Below, one piece after another: positions 34,122-43,031 of a DNA stretch of 64,000 nt. The position numbers and the translations under genes were made by a program. Position 1 is the stretch's first letter, and each line of letters opens with the position of its first letter. The notes under the pieces were generated by a model that was given only the letters and a program-made list of their open reading frames with translations, was not told the DNA's origin and searched no databases. Source of the DNA: Nocardia transvalensis (GTDB taxonomy: Bacteria; Actinomycetota; Actinomycetes; Mycobacteriales; Mycobacteriaceae); the NCBI RefSeq assembly GCF_015477765.1, contig NZ_JADLQQ010000009.1, positions 248,001 through 312,000 on the forward strand, in the 5' to 3' direction.

Positions 34122-35308
34122 TCATCGCAACGCTGTGTTTCTCCGGATGTCGAGGGATGTGGTGTGCGATGGCGAGATCGCCGTTGTCGGAGGCGGAGGT
34201 CGAGGAGGTGTGGCGGCGGTGGCGGTCCGGGCAGGCGGTGAAGGTGCTGGCCCGCGAGATGCGCCGGCATCCCTCGACCGTCCGCGACTTGCTCAAACGG
34301 TGTGGCGGCGTGCGGCCGGCACCGCGCCGCCGCGGTGGGTTGCGGTTGAGTTTGGCTGAGCGTGAAGAGATCTCGCGGGGTCTGGCCGCCGGCGAGTCGC
34401 TGCGGTCGATCGCGGCCGGGCTGGGGCGGGCGGCGTCGACGGTGTCGCGTGAGGTCGCTGGCAACGGTGGCCGGGATCGGTATCGGGTCTTGGTCGCAGA
34501 GCGGGCCGCGTGGGCGCGGGCGGTCCGGCCGAAACCGACGAAACTGTCCCAGCAGCCGGAGCTGGCGGCGTTGGTGGCCGACCGGCTGGCGCGGCGCTGG
34601 TCGCCGCAGCAGATCGCGGGCTGGCTGCGGCGAAACCCGCAGAGCACCCTGGGTTATGTGTCGCACGAGACGATCTATCGGTCGCTGTTCGTCCAGGCCC
34701 GCGGCGACCTGCGCCACGAGCTGACCCGGTATCTGCGCACCCGCCGGGCGATGCGGCGCCCGGTCGGTGCCCGGCTGCCCGACGGCCGTGGGGGCCGTCC
34801 CGGCGTGCTCAGCATTTCCGCACGGCCAGCCGAGGCCGATGATCGTGCGGTGCCCGGACACTGGGAAGGAGATTTGGTCTTCGGCCGCGGTATGACCCCG
34901 ATCGCGACGCTGGTCGAGCGCTCGACCCGGTTCCTGATGCTGGTCGCGCTGCCCGACGGGCACCGCGCCGATCTCGTCGCGGCCGCGCTCGCGGCGAAGA
35001 TCACCACCCTCCCGGCCGCGGTGCGGCGCACGCTGACCTGGGATCAGGGCCACGAGATGGCCGAGCACGCCCGGTTCACCGTCGCTACCGGGGTCCCGGT
35101 CTATTTCTGCGATCCGAAAAGCCCGTGGCAGCGCGGCAGCAACGAGAACACCAACGGTCTTGTCCGCCAATACCTTCCCCGCACCGTCGACATGCGCGAC
35201 TACACCCAAGCCGACCTCGACGCCATCGCCGACGAACTCAACCAACGACCTCGACAAACCCTCGGCTACAAGACACCATCAGAAGCACTCAACGACGCGT
35301 TGCGATGA
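34122..35308 (+). mobile_element. IS30-family insertion sequence, apparently intact
   Basis: About 1.19 kb. Terminal inverted repeats: TCATCGCAACGC at 34122-34133 and its exact complement GCGTTGCGATGA at 35297-35308. The right repeat overlaps the transposase stop codon. Flanking similarity continues imperfectly outside (CAAGGGA and TTCAGGCGG), so the exact ends and target duplication are uncertain by a few bases. It sits between a GNAT gene and a grpB-like gene that face away from or toward it on the minus strand. Confidence 0.8.
34157..35308 (+). CDS. IS30-family transposase
   Basis: 383 residues from ATG 34157; ATG 34169 (MARSPLSEAEVEEVWRRW) is an alternative. Two helix-turn-helix regions are visible: VLAREMRRHPSTVRDLLKRC and SLRSIAAGLGRAASTVSREV, the latter typical of IS30. 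The catalytic DDE residues are in GHWEGDLVFG, LTWDQGHEM and QRGSNENTNGLVRQY. Conserved end: ELNQRPRQTLGYKTPSEALN. No frameshift. The protein binds the inverted repeats and catalyses cut-and-circle transposition. Confidence 0.95.
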   Translation: MWCAMARSPLSEAEVEEVWRRWRSGQAVKVLAREMRRHPSTVRDLLKRCGGVRPAPRRRGGLRLSLAEREEISRGLAAGESLRSIAAGLGRAASTVSREVAGNGGRDRYRVLVAERAAWARAVRPKPTKLSQQPELAALVADRLARRWSPQQIAGWLRRNPQSTLGYVSHETIYRSLFVQARGDLRHELTRYLRTRRAMRRPVGARLPDGRGGRPGVLSISARPAEADDRAVPGHWEGDLVFGRGMTPIATLVERSTRFLMLVALPDGHRADLVAAALAAKITTLPAAVRRTLTWDQGHEMAEHARFTVATGVPVYFCDPKSPWQRGSNENTNGLVRQYLPRTVDMRDYTQADLDAIADELNQRPRQTLGYKTPSEALNDALR

Positions 35309-35352
35309 CCGCCTGAAGCCGCAGGCAGAACAGTGCGTTGTGGACAAGATGA

Positions 35353-35937
35353 TCAGCCTTCCAAGGCACGGGTCAGGATCTCCTCGACGACATCGCTTTT
35401 GGCGTCGGCGTAGTGCTGCACGTACTTCCACCGGCGTTGGGTTAGTTCCCGCTTGGCCGCTTCGTAGTACGCGCGATCGTCGTCGTGAGTACGCAGCCAG
35501 TCGCGGAAGGCGAGCATTCGCTCGATCTCCGCAGCCCCGAGCTCCGGTGAGAAGATATGGAGGTTGACGTCGTACGGTGCGCCGTCTTCTACCCGTCGGA
35601 TGAGGCACCGATGCTGGTACCAGTCCGGTTCACGAATGCGCAGCGTGTATCCCGCGCGCTCGAGCGGCGGTACGTAGGCAGCCTCATCGGTGGTGTCGGG
35701 GACGACCAGCAGGATATCGATGACCGGTTTGGCCGCCAGCCCAGGCACCGAGGTGGAACCGGTGTGCTCGATGCGCAACACGAGCGACCCGAGCGTGTCG
35801 CGCACCGACGCCGCTTCGGCGGCATACCAGGCCGGCCATTCCGGGTTGTAATCCTCCACAACCACCGGGACCGCATACGGTTTCAACTCGCCGATCGTCG
35901 CGGCGGCAAGGTCATCGTCCGAGCCCGAAGTCGCCAT
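35353..35937 (-). CDS. GrpB family protein (nucleotidyltransferase-like)
   Basis: 194 residues. Diagnostic start VVVEDYNPEWPAWYAAEAAS, then LRIEHTGSTSVPGLAAKPVI with DILLVVPDT, the minimal nucleotidyltransferase GS-x-D pattern. Later blocks PYDVNLHIFSP and FRDWLRTHDDDRAYYEAAKR are also family-typical. Function unproven; GrpB proteins are often fused to or near CoaE. It reads toward the IS30 element. Confidence 0.93.
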   Translation of the reverse strand: MATSGSDDDLAAATIGELKPYAVPVVVEDYNPEWPAWYAAEAASVRDTLGSLVLRIEHTGSTSVPGLAAKPVIDILLVVPDTTDEAAYVPPLERAGYTLRIREPDWYQHRCLIRRVEDGAPYDVNLHIFSPELGAAEIERMLAFRDWLRTHDDDRAYYEAAKRELTQRRWKYVQHYADAKSDVVEEILTRALEG

Positions 35938-36151
35938 GCCCCACCATATCGGCGGTCTCCTCCGACTGACAGCGCGGTAATCGGCAGCACAAGTGCGTTC
36001 CTGCGGGCGCAGCAGCAGTACGAGAGCCCAATCGATCGATGCATGTGCCGAGGTTCACCAACAATCACGACAGAAGGTGTCGTGTTTATCTGAAAGGTTG
36101 GCTTGGTGACCGTCGGACGGCCCGATCGGTCGCGTCACGAAGGAGAGTCAC

Positions 36152-36568
36152 GTGAGTTCTGGAGTCAATCCATGCATCGTGTTCAACGGCAACGCGCGGC
36201 GAGCGATGGAGTTCTATCGGGAGGTCTTCGGCGGCGAGTTGGCGATCGGAACGGTCGCGGACTTCGGCTCACCGGAATCGCCCCACGCAGACAAAGTCAT
36301 GCACGCCCGGCTCGACACGCAGGCCGGCTACACGCTGATGGGATGGGACTTCCCGGATGACCGGCCCGGCCACCCGCCCTATCGGCCAGGTAACAACGTT
36401 GCGGTCTTCATCGGTGGCGACGACGACGAACTCCGCGGCTATTTCGAGAAGCTTTCGGTCGGCGGCACCGTAACACTGCCCCTCGAACAGCAGGTGTGGG
36501 GCGACGAGGCGGGCTCGCTCGTGGACCAGTTCGGGATCAGCTGGATGTTCAACATCACGGCCCAGTAG
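36152..36568 (+). CDS. VOC family protein (PhnB/glyoxalase-like)
   Basis: 138 residues from GTG with AAGGAG before it. One PhnB-like unit: NPCIVFNGNARRAMEFYREV, FGGELAIGTVADFG, then MHARLDTQAGYTLMGWD, and the late FEKLSVGGTVTLPLEQQVWG with DQFGISWMFNI. These are demethylmenaquinone-methyltransferase-like/VOC dimer proteins, mostly of unknown substrate. Metal ligands of true glyoxalase I are not clearly kept. Confidence 0.92.
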   Translation: MSSGVNPCIVFNGNARRAMEFYREVFGGELAIGTVADFGSPESPHADKVMHARLDTQAGYTLMGWDFPDDRPGHPPYRPGNNVAVFIGGDDDELRGYFEKLSVGGTVTLPLEQQVWGDEAGSLVDQFGISWMFNITAQ

Positions 36569-36756
36569 CGAGGGGACGGCGCACGATATTCGGGGCATGA
36601 GCGTGCGTTCAGCAGCCACGCCGAGCTGATGGGACACGCCGGTCAGCGGCGTCGGATTCCGCCGATATCAACCGATCTCAGATCCCCCGACCGACGCCAC
36701 GGTTCGCCGAGGGACGACGTCGGAATTCGCCAGCGTAGCCAGCGGGCCGAGCTGTG

Positions 36757-37026
36757 TCAGTTTCTTTGCGCTGCTGCTGGTTCCCGGTTTGCGTGGGGTG
36801 GGTGGATCGGCCTTGGTGGTATGTCGGTGGGTGGGTAATCCGGGGCCAGATCTGCGGGGTCGAGGTCGGGTAGCCGGTTGTCGCGGCGAGCGCTCAGGCA
36901 TGGGTCGGTGAGGACGCAGAACACGACGATGAGCAGCAAGGACCAGCCGAACGTGATCCGTAGGTATTCCGGATTACGGCCGTAGGAGGGCCAGTGGTCG
37001 AGTAGCCATTTGTCGTAGGTCATCAC
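36757..37026 (-). CDS. Small membrane protein, hypothetical
   Basis: 89 codons. One hydrophobic helix (FGWSLLLIVVFCVLTDPC) follows a 30-residue N-terminus with MTYDKWLLDHWPSYGRNPEY. The tail is Pro-rich (PTDIPPRPIHPPHANREP). Two ATGs in a row mark the start. No family recognised. Accepted because the N-terminal part has protein-like composition; it could be a chance frame in an accessory stretch. Confidence 0.45.
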   Translation of the reverse strand: MMTYDKWLLDHWPSYGRNPEYLRITFGWSLLLIVVFCVLTDPCLSARRDNRLPDLDPADLAPDYPPTDIPPRPIHPPHANREPAAAQRN

Positions 37027-37354
37027 CGGCCAATATCTGCGGGGACTACGGATCCATCACGGCATGGCGCATCCCCTGTTGTCGATCCCGCTCGGGTCGC
37101 CACGTGCTCACCTCTTGCACCCAAAACCTAAAGCCCAATCGGTATGCCTCAGGCGCTCGTTCACCGAGCTTGACGTCTGACGATGGCGTGAAGCCTAGAG
37201 TTTGTCGAGGTCGACGCCGCGCAGGATCTTTGGTTCTACCCGGCAAAGACTGCGAGCGGGGCGATTTGCCCGACCGACGAGACGAGTCCGCAGCGACACT
37301 TCACGCCGTCCCCGATACGGGTGCGGGCTCCCGTGGCTCGATGGTGGCCCGGGT
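37027..37354. other. Intergenic stretch, probably degraded sequence
   Basis: No supported gene. Short frames on both strands lack ribosome sites and family features. GC content is lower than in the housekeeping blocks. It adjoins an FG-GAP remnant, so it may be the decayed rest of a larger locus. Confidence 0.4.
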
Positions 37355-37624
37355 TCAGAGGGTGGTGTTCAGCAGTACAGCGATACCGTCGGCGCCGACA
37401 ACGGTGCCGACGTGTCCGGTGATCAGGTCCGTTTTGCCGTCGCCGTTGAGGTTCGAGCTGCTCGCTGCGCCAGGACGGCAGCAAACAGAGCCGGACCCCT
37501 CGGCTCGATTCAACGGCAGCAGTGGCATATGGCTGTCGATGGAGTGGACTGGGTTCGACACGTCTTGCGCGGAGCCGACGGCATATGCCAGACCTTCCGA
37601 TGCCAATGAAATTCGGGGCAGCAC
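37355..37624 (-). pseudogene. FG-GAP/VCBS repeat protein remnant
   Basis: The last 33 codons of this frame read SNLNGDGKTDLITGHVGTVV and GADGIAVLLNTTL, the calcium-binding D-x-D-G pattern and end of an FG-GAP repeat protein. The upstream part of the frame is unrelated, and no further repeat or signal peptide is found, so only the C-terminal end of a once larger secreted beta-propeller protein survives. Confidence 0.55.
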
Positions 37625-37752
37625 AGTGCATTTCGCTACGATGAGCCACTAAATTAGAGTTCGTTGAGACTAGAGGCGATCGAAAAAGCCGCTCTCCGTT
37701 GCGGATAGAGGATTTCGTTCCGCGCGACGATGGGTCGAGCCAGAGGAACACA

Positions 37753-38397
37753 ATGAGAATCAAGAAGATTGCTGCGGCAGCCATCTTCACCATCGCGGCC
37801 ACGGGCGCCGCGGGAAGCGTCGCGCACGCCGAGCCGGCACCCGCACCGGCCGGCGCACTTCCGGATACGGTGCACGGCGCGGAGCACGGCGTCACCTTCG
37901 AAGTCTCGAAGTCGGCCGACGGAAAGAGCCTGGCCGCCAACCTATTCGGCGGCAGGTTCACGGTGACCGAAAACGCTGTGAATGTCGTCGATCGGACGGG
38001 TGCGATCGTCGCCCGTATGCCGCTGACCGTCGAACTCGAGCAGGGCACCGTCGAGCTACGGCCGCGGGTCGACGCAACCGGCACGCACCTGACGGCCGAA
38101 CCGATCGGCTACTGGAAGCAAAGCTCGCCCAGAGAGCGCAGCACCTGGGCAGGGGCCGCCCTCGGCGGGTTCGTCGGCGCCATCATCGGTATGGCCATCG
38201 GTATCGTCGGGGGCCCGCTGGTCATCGTCACCGGCTTCGCCGGAGCATTGATCGGCGCCGCCATTGGCGCCGGTATCGGCGCGGCCGTCCCGAATTCGGA
38301 TGTACCCGATCGCTGGGACTATGTGATGCCTGACTCCTCGTCGCCCGGTTCTCGGGAGGACTGCCACAGCATCAACCACTCCCACATGTGCGGCTAG
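37753..38397 (+). CDS. Secreted Gly-zipper protein (DUF8020-like), unknown function
   Basis: 214 residues. Signal peptide MRIKKIAAAAIFTIAATG with cleavage near AHAEPAPA. A beta domain follows (FEVSKSADGKSLAANLFGGR, FTVTENAVNVVDRTGAIV, MPLTVELEQGTVELRP). Then comes a Gly/Ala-rich hydrophobic stretch with glycine-zipper character (GAIIGMAIGIVGGPLVIVTG, GALIGAAIGAGIGAAV) and a short tail with two Cys. Nocardia genomes encode many such proteins; the DUF number is recalled and not verified. Probably inserted in or attached to the cell envelope. Rho-independent-like hairpin follows. Confidence 0.8.
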   Translation: MRIKKIAAAAIFTIAATGAAGSVAHAEPAPAPAGALPDTVHGAEHGVTFEVSKSADGKSLAANLFGGRFTVTENAVNVVDRTGAIVARMPLTVELEQGTVELRPRVDATGTHLTAEPIGYWKQSSPRERSTWAGAALGGFVGAIIGMAIGIVGGPLVIVTGFAGALIGAAIGAGIGAAVPNSDVPDRWDYVMPDSSSPGSREDCHSINHSHMCG

Positions 38398-38404
38398 ACC
38401 TAAC

Positions 38405-38430
38405 TGGGAGCCAACGGCTACGGGCTCCCA
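38405..38430 (+). terminator. Hairpin after the Gly-zipper protein
   Basis: TGGGAGCC and GGCTCCCA pair around a 10-base loop, 7 bases after the stop. Confidence 0.65.
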
Positions 38431-38583
38431 ACGCCTGCACGGCGGCCATTGAGGACGTGCTGCGACCAGGCGGAGTTCGTGCGCAGCGAGGTCGACGCCG
38501 ATCCGGATTCGGTTGCTGGTTACGGGCGTTTGGGGTAGCCGAGCCGGATATTGTTGCCGGACAACCGATCAGTGGACCACCTC

Positions 38584-40800
38584 ATGAACCACGCACAGAA
38601 CGAAGGGCTGAGCCGACGCCAGTTCCTGGGCGGAGCAGCAGGCGCCGCCGTCGTGGCGAGCCTGCCCTCCGCCCACGCGACCGCCGCTCCCGCGCGAACC
38701 CCGCCCGATCTCGCCCGCTGGCTTATGCAAGCGGCGCACGTGACGATCACCCGCGATGACTGGGGGATCGCGCATGTCGATGGCAGGACCGATGCCAATG
38801 CGGTGTTCGGGATGATCTATGCCCAGGCCGAGGACGACTTCAACCGGATCGAAACCAACTATCTGACCAACCTTGGCCGGCTCGCCGAGGCCGAGGGCGA
38901 GAGCGCGATCTGGCAGGACCTGCGCCAGCGGCTGTTCGTCGACCCCGAGGTCCTGAAGAGCGATCTCTATCCGAGTAGCCCGGCCTGGTTACGCAAGCTG
39001 ATGGAGGCGTGGGCGGACGGGCTGAACTATTATCTCGCGACGCACCCCGAGGTGCATCCACTCGTGATCACGCGGTTTGAGCCGTGGATGGCGCTGAGCT
39101 TCACCGAAGGCAGCATCGGCGGCGACATCACGCGGGTGTCGCTCACCCGGCTCCAGACCTTCTACGGCAACCAAGCGGTGGCGCCAACCGACGCGGAGCC
39201 CGGGCTGCCGCTCCGCGAGCCCACGGGCTCTAACGGTATCGCGATTGCGCCGAGCCACACGCAGGACGGCAATGCGCTGCTGCTGATCAACCCGCACACC
39301 ACCTTCTACTTCCGCTCGGAACAGCATGTGACGAGCGGCGAAGGACTCAACGCCTACGGCGCAGCCACCTGGGGGCAGTTCTTCCTCTATCAGGGCTTCA
39401 ACGCGAACGTGGGCTGGATGCACACATCGACCGGCGCCGATAACGTCGATGAGTTCGCCGAGACGATCGTGACGGCGGCGGATGGCAGCCTTTCCTACCG
39501 GTATGGCGCCGAGCTGCGGCCGGTGACGACGAAGACGATTACGTTGACGTATCGCACGGCGGACGGCGGACGGGCCCATCGCAGCTTCACCACCTTCGCC
39601 ACGCATCACGGCCCGATCGTGGGCACGGCGGGGGGCAAGTGGATCGCGTTCGCGCTGATGAACAAACCCGTGGAGGCGCTGCAGCAAAGCTTTCTGCGCA
39701 CCAAGGTTCGGGACTACGCGGAATACATCCGGGTGGCAGAATTCAAGGCCAACAGCTCGAACAACACGATATTCGCGGACTCGAAGGGGGACGTCGCCTT
39801 CCTGATGCCGCAGTTCATGCCGATCCGCGACGATCGCTTCGACTATACGCAGCCCGTCGACGGCAGCGATCCGGCGACCGACTGGCAAGGGCTGCACAGT
39901 CTCGAAGACATGCCGCAGGCGGTGAATCCGCGGAATGGCTGGGTGTTCAACTCGAACAACTGGCCCTGGACTTGCGCGGGCCCGGACAGCCCCAAAGCCA
40001 CCGATTATCCGCGGTATTTCGACCAGGCGGGCGAGACCGCACGCGGGCCACATGCCGTCGGGTTACTGACCGCGCGGAACGTCTTCACCCCACAGACGCT
40101 GCGCGACATCGCCTTCGATTCCCACATCCCCGCCTTCGCCCCTGATGCGGGGAATAGGGAGCCGGTGAGCGGGCTCGTGCCGCAGCTGGTCGAGGCGTGG
40201 GACAAACTGCCCGAGGGCAACCCGCAAAAGGCGAAGCTCGCCGACCCGATCGGCCTGCTACGCGGCTGGGACTATCGCTGGGGTGCGGATTCGACTGCGA
40301 CTTCGCTGGCCATATTCTGGGCCGCAGGGCCGCACGACACCGATGAGCAGCGACTCGCATCGCTCGAGGCGGCGGTGGAGCGGCTCACGCACGATTTCGG
40401 CAGCTGGCAAGTGCCCTGGGGCGAGATCAACCGCTTTCAGCGCCTCGACGACGCGATCGACCAGACGTTCGACGATGCGAAGCCGAGCACCCCGGTGCCT
40501 TTCGTCTCTGGGACGTGGGGGTCCCTCGCCTCGTTTGCGGCCAGGCGCCAGCCGGTACCGACCGGTGGCACAACGAAGCGCTTTTACGGCACCAGCGGCA
40601 ACACCTTCGTGGCGGTCGTGGAGTTCGGGCCGAGGCTGCGTGCCATGGCGGTGCGGGAGGGGGGTGCGAGCGGCCATTCCGACTCGCCGCACTTCATAGA
40701 CCAAGTCGAACGCTACGCAAGCGGCAACCTCCGGCCCGTCTATTTCTACCCCGACGACCTCAACGGCCATGTCGAGCGGAGCTACCACCCAGGCATGTGA
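38584..40800 (+). CDS. Tat-exported penicillin acylase-family hydrolase
   Basis: 738 residues. Tat signal SRRQFLGGAAGAAVVA. The proenzyme has the alpha subunit (THITRDDWGIAHV-like ITRDDWGIAHVDGRTDANAV, MIYAQAEDDFNRIE), then the autocatalytic cut before Ser216 in GSNGIAIAPSHT, and the beta subunit (LLINPHTTFYFRSEQH, GFNANVGWMHTST, FADSKGDVAFLM). This is the Ntn-hydrolase fold of penicillin and acyl-homoserine-lactone acylases. The substrate could be an N-acyl-homoserine lactone, a lipopeptide or a beta-lactam. Base and codon use look unlike the neighbours, and the protein resembles alphaproteobacterial forms, which suggests transfer. ATG 38584 is chosen because it puts the twin-Arg motif near the N-terminus. 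Confidence 0.92.
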   Translation: MNHAQNEGLSRRQFLGGAAGAAVVASLPSAHATAAPARTPPDLARWLMQAAHVTITRDDWGIAHVDGRTDANAVFGMIYAQAEDDFNRIETNYLTNLGRLAEAEGESAIWQDLRQRLFVDPEVLKSDLYPSSPAWLRKLMEAWADGLNYYLATHPEVHPLVITRFEPWMALSFTEGSIGGDITRVSLTRLQTFYGNQAVAPTDAEPGLPLREPTGSNGIAIAPSHTQDGNALLLINPHTTFYFRSEQHVTSGEGLNAYGAATWGQFFLYQGFNANVGWMHTSTGADNVDEFAETIVTAADGSLSYRYGAELRPVTTKTITLTYRTADGGRAHRSFTTFATHHGPIVGTAGGKWIAFALMNKPVEALQQSFLRTKVRDYAEYIRVAEFKANSSNNTIFADSKGDVAFLMPQFMPIRDDRFDYTQPVDGSDPATDWQGLHSLEDMPQAVNPRNGWVFNSNNWPWTCAGPDSPKATDYPRYFDQAGETARGPHAVGLLTARNVFTPQTLRDIAFDSHIPAFAPDAGNREPVSGLVPQLVEAWDKLPEGNPQKAKLADPIGLLRGWDYRWGADSTATSLAIFWAAGPHDTDEQRLASLEAAVERLTHDFGSWQVPWGEINRFQRLDDAIDQTFDDAKPSTPVPFVSGTWGSLASFAARRQPVPTGGTTKRFYGTSGNTFVAVVEFGPRLRAMAVREGGASGHSDSPHFIDQVERYASGNLRPVYFYPDDLNGHVERSYHPGM

Positions 40801-40812
40801 TTGATTGCCTGG
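40789..40812 (+). terminator. Hairpin overlapping the acylase stop
   Basis: CCAGGCA (40789-40795) and TGCCTGG (40806-40812) pair around a 10-base loop that contains the stop codon. Confidence 0.5.
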
Positions 40813-40944
40813 ACACCCGCTCCCTCAGAATGAACTCGGCTGCCGGCGAGGTGCCGATGGCCGGTTCGCTCAGCACGACCAGCGGCAACGAGACTGGCTG
40901 GTATCGCACCGTGGACGGGTAGGACCGCGCGGATCACTGTCGCA

Positions 40945-41427
40945 CTACGGCACCGTGAATTCGACGGTTGTCGGAATGTGAATGGCGTTGGTCGTCAGGG
41001 TGGCCCTGATCCGGCCGGAGCCGGTGTTGATTGTCACTGAGGCATCGTCGGTGCTGGGCCTGCCGACGACGCTCGACACGATGGCAGGAATCGAGTCCCC
41101 GGATGTGCCGGTATCCAGGTTGTGCCAGCGGACGATGCCTCCGATAAAGCACAGCGGCGAACCCGACGGCGCCTCGGGCCCGTAGAAGGTACCGCGGAGG
41201 TAAACCCGCGCCTCGTTCGCCGGAACATACTCGTCCGGGCCCGGTCGCACGGTAGCGGTGACGGTCCCGACGCAGCCGAGTTGACCGTTCCCAACGGTAT
41301 AGACCGGAGGGAACTCCACTCCAGCGGCAGCCGCGGGAGAGGCGGTTGCGGCCACAACGCCGATTGCGATCGAAGCGACGAGGCCAAGGCGGATGGCGCT
41401 CCTCGTGACCTGTGTTTGCTGTGTCAT
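40945..41427 (-). CDS. Small secreted protein, unknown function
   Basis: 160 residues from ATG 41427. Signal peptide with LGLVASIAIGVVAATASPAA and cleavage near AAAAGVEF. The mature part is a single beta-rich domain with two Cys (GQLGCVGTVTATVRPGP and SPLCFIGGIVRW) that may form a disulphide. Ends TTNAIHIPTTVEFTVP. A longer frame adds 24 codons without signal features. No family recognised. Nocardia-type secreted proteins of this layout are common. Confidence 0.72.
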   Translation of the reverse strand: MTQQTQVTRSAIRLGLVASIAIGVVAATASPAAAAGVEFPPVYTVGNGQLGCVGTVTATVRPGPDEYVPANEARVYLRGTFYGPEAPSGSPLCFIGGIVRWHNLDTGTSGDSIPAIVSSVVGRPSTDDASVTINTGSGRIRATLTTNAIHIPTTVEFTVP

Positions 41428-41928
41428 TGCTGAAACTATAGCCATGCCGGTCTCTGACCATAAGACCCTGAAGGTGTGCGGTTCTTTAATAGACTGCACT
41501 TTGCCAGAGAGTAGCCATGTAGCTGGACATTGCAGGCGCTCGTGGAGGACTACGCGACGCGGAAACTCTGCACGTACGCGCGGTTCTGTCCGAATTCAAC
41601 TGGGGTGCCAGTACCGGAGAACCCGTAACCGGTCAACCACGCCCTCGGAACCGTGTGGGCATAACGGTCGACGGCTCCCTCTGACCCACGCCCGCCCCAC
41701 CGCGGTCCGTACCGCGTAGCCAAACCTCGAACTTGGCCCACACCAACTTCCTCAATCGGCATTACCGGATGTCCACTCGGCCAGGCCGCCGCGCCTGGCC
41801 GTCAACCCAACCGCCCACCGAAGCCTGCCCGGCCGCAACCTTGCGGCCGGGTTGGAGGACTCCGGAGTACTTCAGGTTTCCGAGCCGGAGCTCGGGTGGT
41901 GTCGAGGTGCGGTCGCGTCGGGGACATG
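41428..41928. other. Intergenic stretch with terminator hairpin
   Basis: No gene I can support. An exact 11-bp inverted repeat at 41828-41838 and 41841-41851 (CCCGGCCGCAA with its complement, 2-base loop) lies 78 bases past the lipoprotein stop on the minus strand and is its likely terminator. A 70-codon minus frame at 41550-41762 has no family match or ribosome site. Confidence 0.55.
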
Positions 41929-43002
41929 TCAGTGTGGGAGTTGGTGGTAGAGCCGTGCGAGTTCTTCGGCGGTGGTGCGGGCGGTGGTGCAGCCGTTGTG
42001 GGTTCGGATCGAGATGATCTCGGAGTACCCGGCGTCCGCGGGGCCGGTGGGGGTGCCGGGTTCGAAGACGGGTGGCTGCGGAGCGGTCGAGAGCTTGATC
42101 TCGCAGGTGCCGGCAGGCCAGGGATCGCCGGGGGTGGGGTCCTCGGTGGCGCGGAGCCCGCCGATCGTGGTCTCCTTCCGCGTGCCCTTCGCCTTCATGT
42201 GCGTGGCGTCGAGCTCGAACATGTAGCGGATGGTCTGGGCGGTGGTGACATCGCCGCTGTCGAGCAGGAATTCACATTTCCATGGGTCCACGTAGGGGTC
42301 GACTTCGTGCGCCCGCAGAGTCGGATGGTGCCCTTTGCCGACGGTGCCGAGGACGGCGCACGGGTCGAGGGTCGCCAGGCGTGAGTTCATATGGGCACGT
42401 TGAGAACTCGCCCGCAGCGGGCGCTCGGAACGGTGCGGGACAGTGGCTGTGGCGAGGTCCAGCGCCGTCGCGCACAGATCACCTGTCGATCCGCCTGCCT
42501 CGGAGTCGGGATCGGCATACACGCCCAAGACGATGTCCCGGCGGCCGTCGACGGGGACACCCGCCCGACAGAACCTTCCCGGTTCGGAGGAGGGGATGGT
42601 CCATACCTCGACGTCCCCAACCTGGTGTGTCGCGTCCCCCAATCCCGATCGCATCATGGCGACGCTGATCGAGCCGACACCCGGCACCGCGCTCGGGGAT
42701 GCGAAACGCACGGTGCACCAGCTGAGAATGGTTTCCGCGCCCATGTAGATCGGTGTCCCGATCCGGCGTACCGCCGCGTCGTCGAGATAGCCGCACGGAT
42801 CCAGCGGTCGCAGGGTGTCGCGGTAGGCGATCGCCTCTTTGTCCTCTGCCGACAGGAACTCCGGATACGGTGGGCCGTCGGCAGACGGGTCCGCCGCCTG
42901 GTTCGGCTGCGTGGACGAACACGAGGACGCGGCGACTACAGCCGAAAACACAACCGCGGCAGCGGCGATGATCTTTCTCACAGCGGCCGATAGTACGGTC
43001 AC
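41929..43002 (-). CDS. Lipoprotein with two DUF3558-like repeats
   Basis: 357 residues. Lipobox VVAASSC after hydrophobic IIAAAAVVFSA, so it is anchored in the outer face of the membrane. The mature part has two similar units. Unit 1: LDPCGYLDDAAVRRIG then LSWCTVRF. Unit 2: LDPCAVLGTVGKGHH then PWKCEFLL. The DPC...C pattern is the DUF3558 signature of mycobacterial lipoproteins, here doubled in one protein. Function unknown. It is followed on the minus strand by a terminator, and the oxidoreductase gene ends 29 bases upstream of its start. Confidence 0.8.
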   Translation of the reverse strand: MTVLSAAVRKIIAAAAVVFSAVVAASSCSSTQPNQAADPSADGPPYPEFLSAEDKEAIAYRDTLRPLDPCGYLDDAAVRRIGTPIYMGAETILSWCTVRFASPSAVPGVGSISVAMMRSGLGDATHQVGDVEVWTIPSSEPGRFCRAGVPVDGRRDIVLGVYADPDSEAGGSTGDLCATALDLATATVPHRSERPLRASSQRAHMNSRLATLDPCAVLGTVGKGHHPTLRAHEVDPYVDPWKCEFLLDSGDVTTAQTIRYMFELDATHMKAKGTRKETTIGGLRATEDPTPGDPWPAGTCEIKLSTAPQPPVFEPGTPTGPADAGYSEIISIRTHNGCTTARTTAEELARLYHQLPH

Positions 43003-43031
43003 TTCGCCGCATTTGCCCGGTTACGTGAGCG

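Noticed and set aside
38388..38759. Frame overlapping the acylase start
   Set aside because: Overlaps the Tat signal region of the acylase in another frame and shows only basic low-complexity residues.
40813..40922. Possible plus-strand coding remnant after the acylase
   Set aside because: Only about 35 codons, no start, no recognisable family.
41550..41762. 70-codon minus frame
   Set aside because: No ribosome site, no neighbour link and no recognised pattern.
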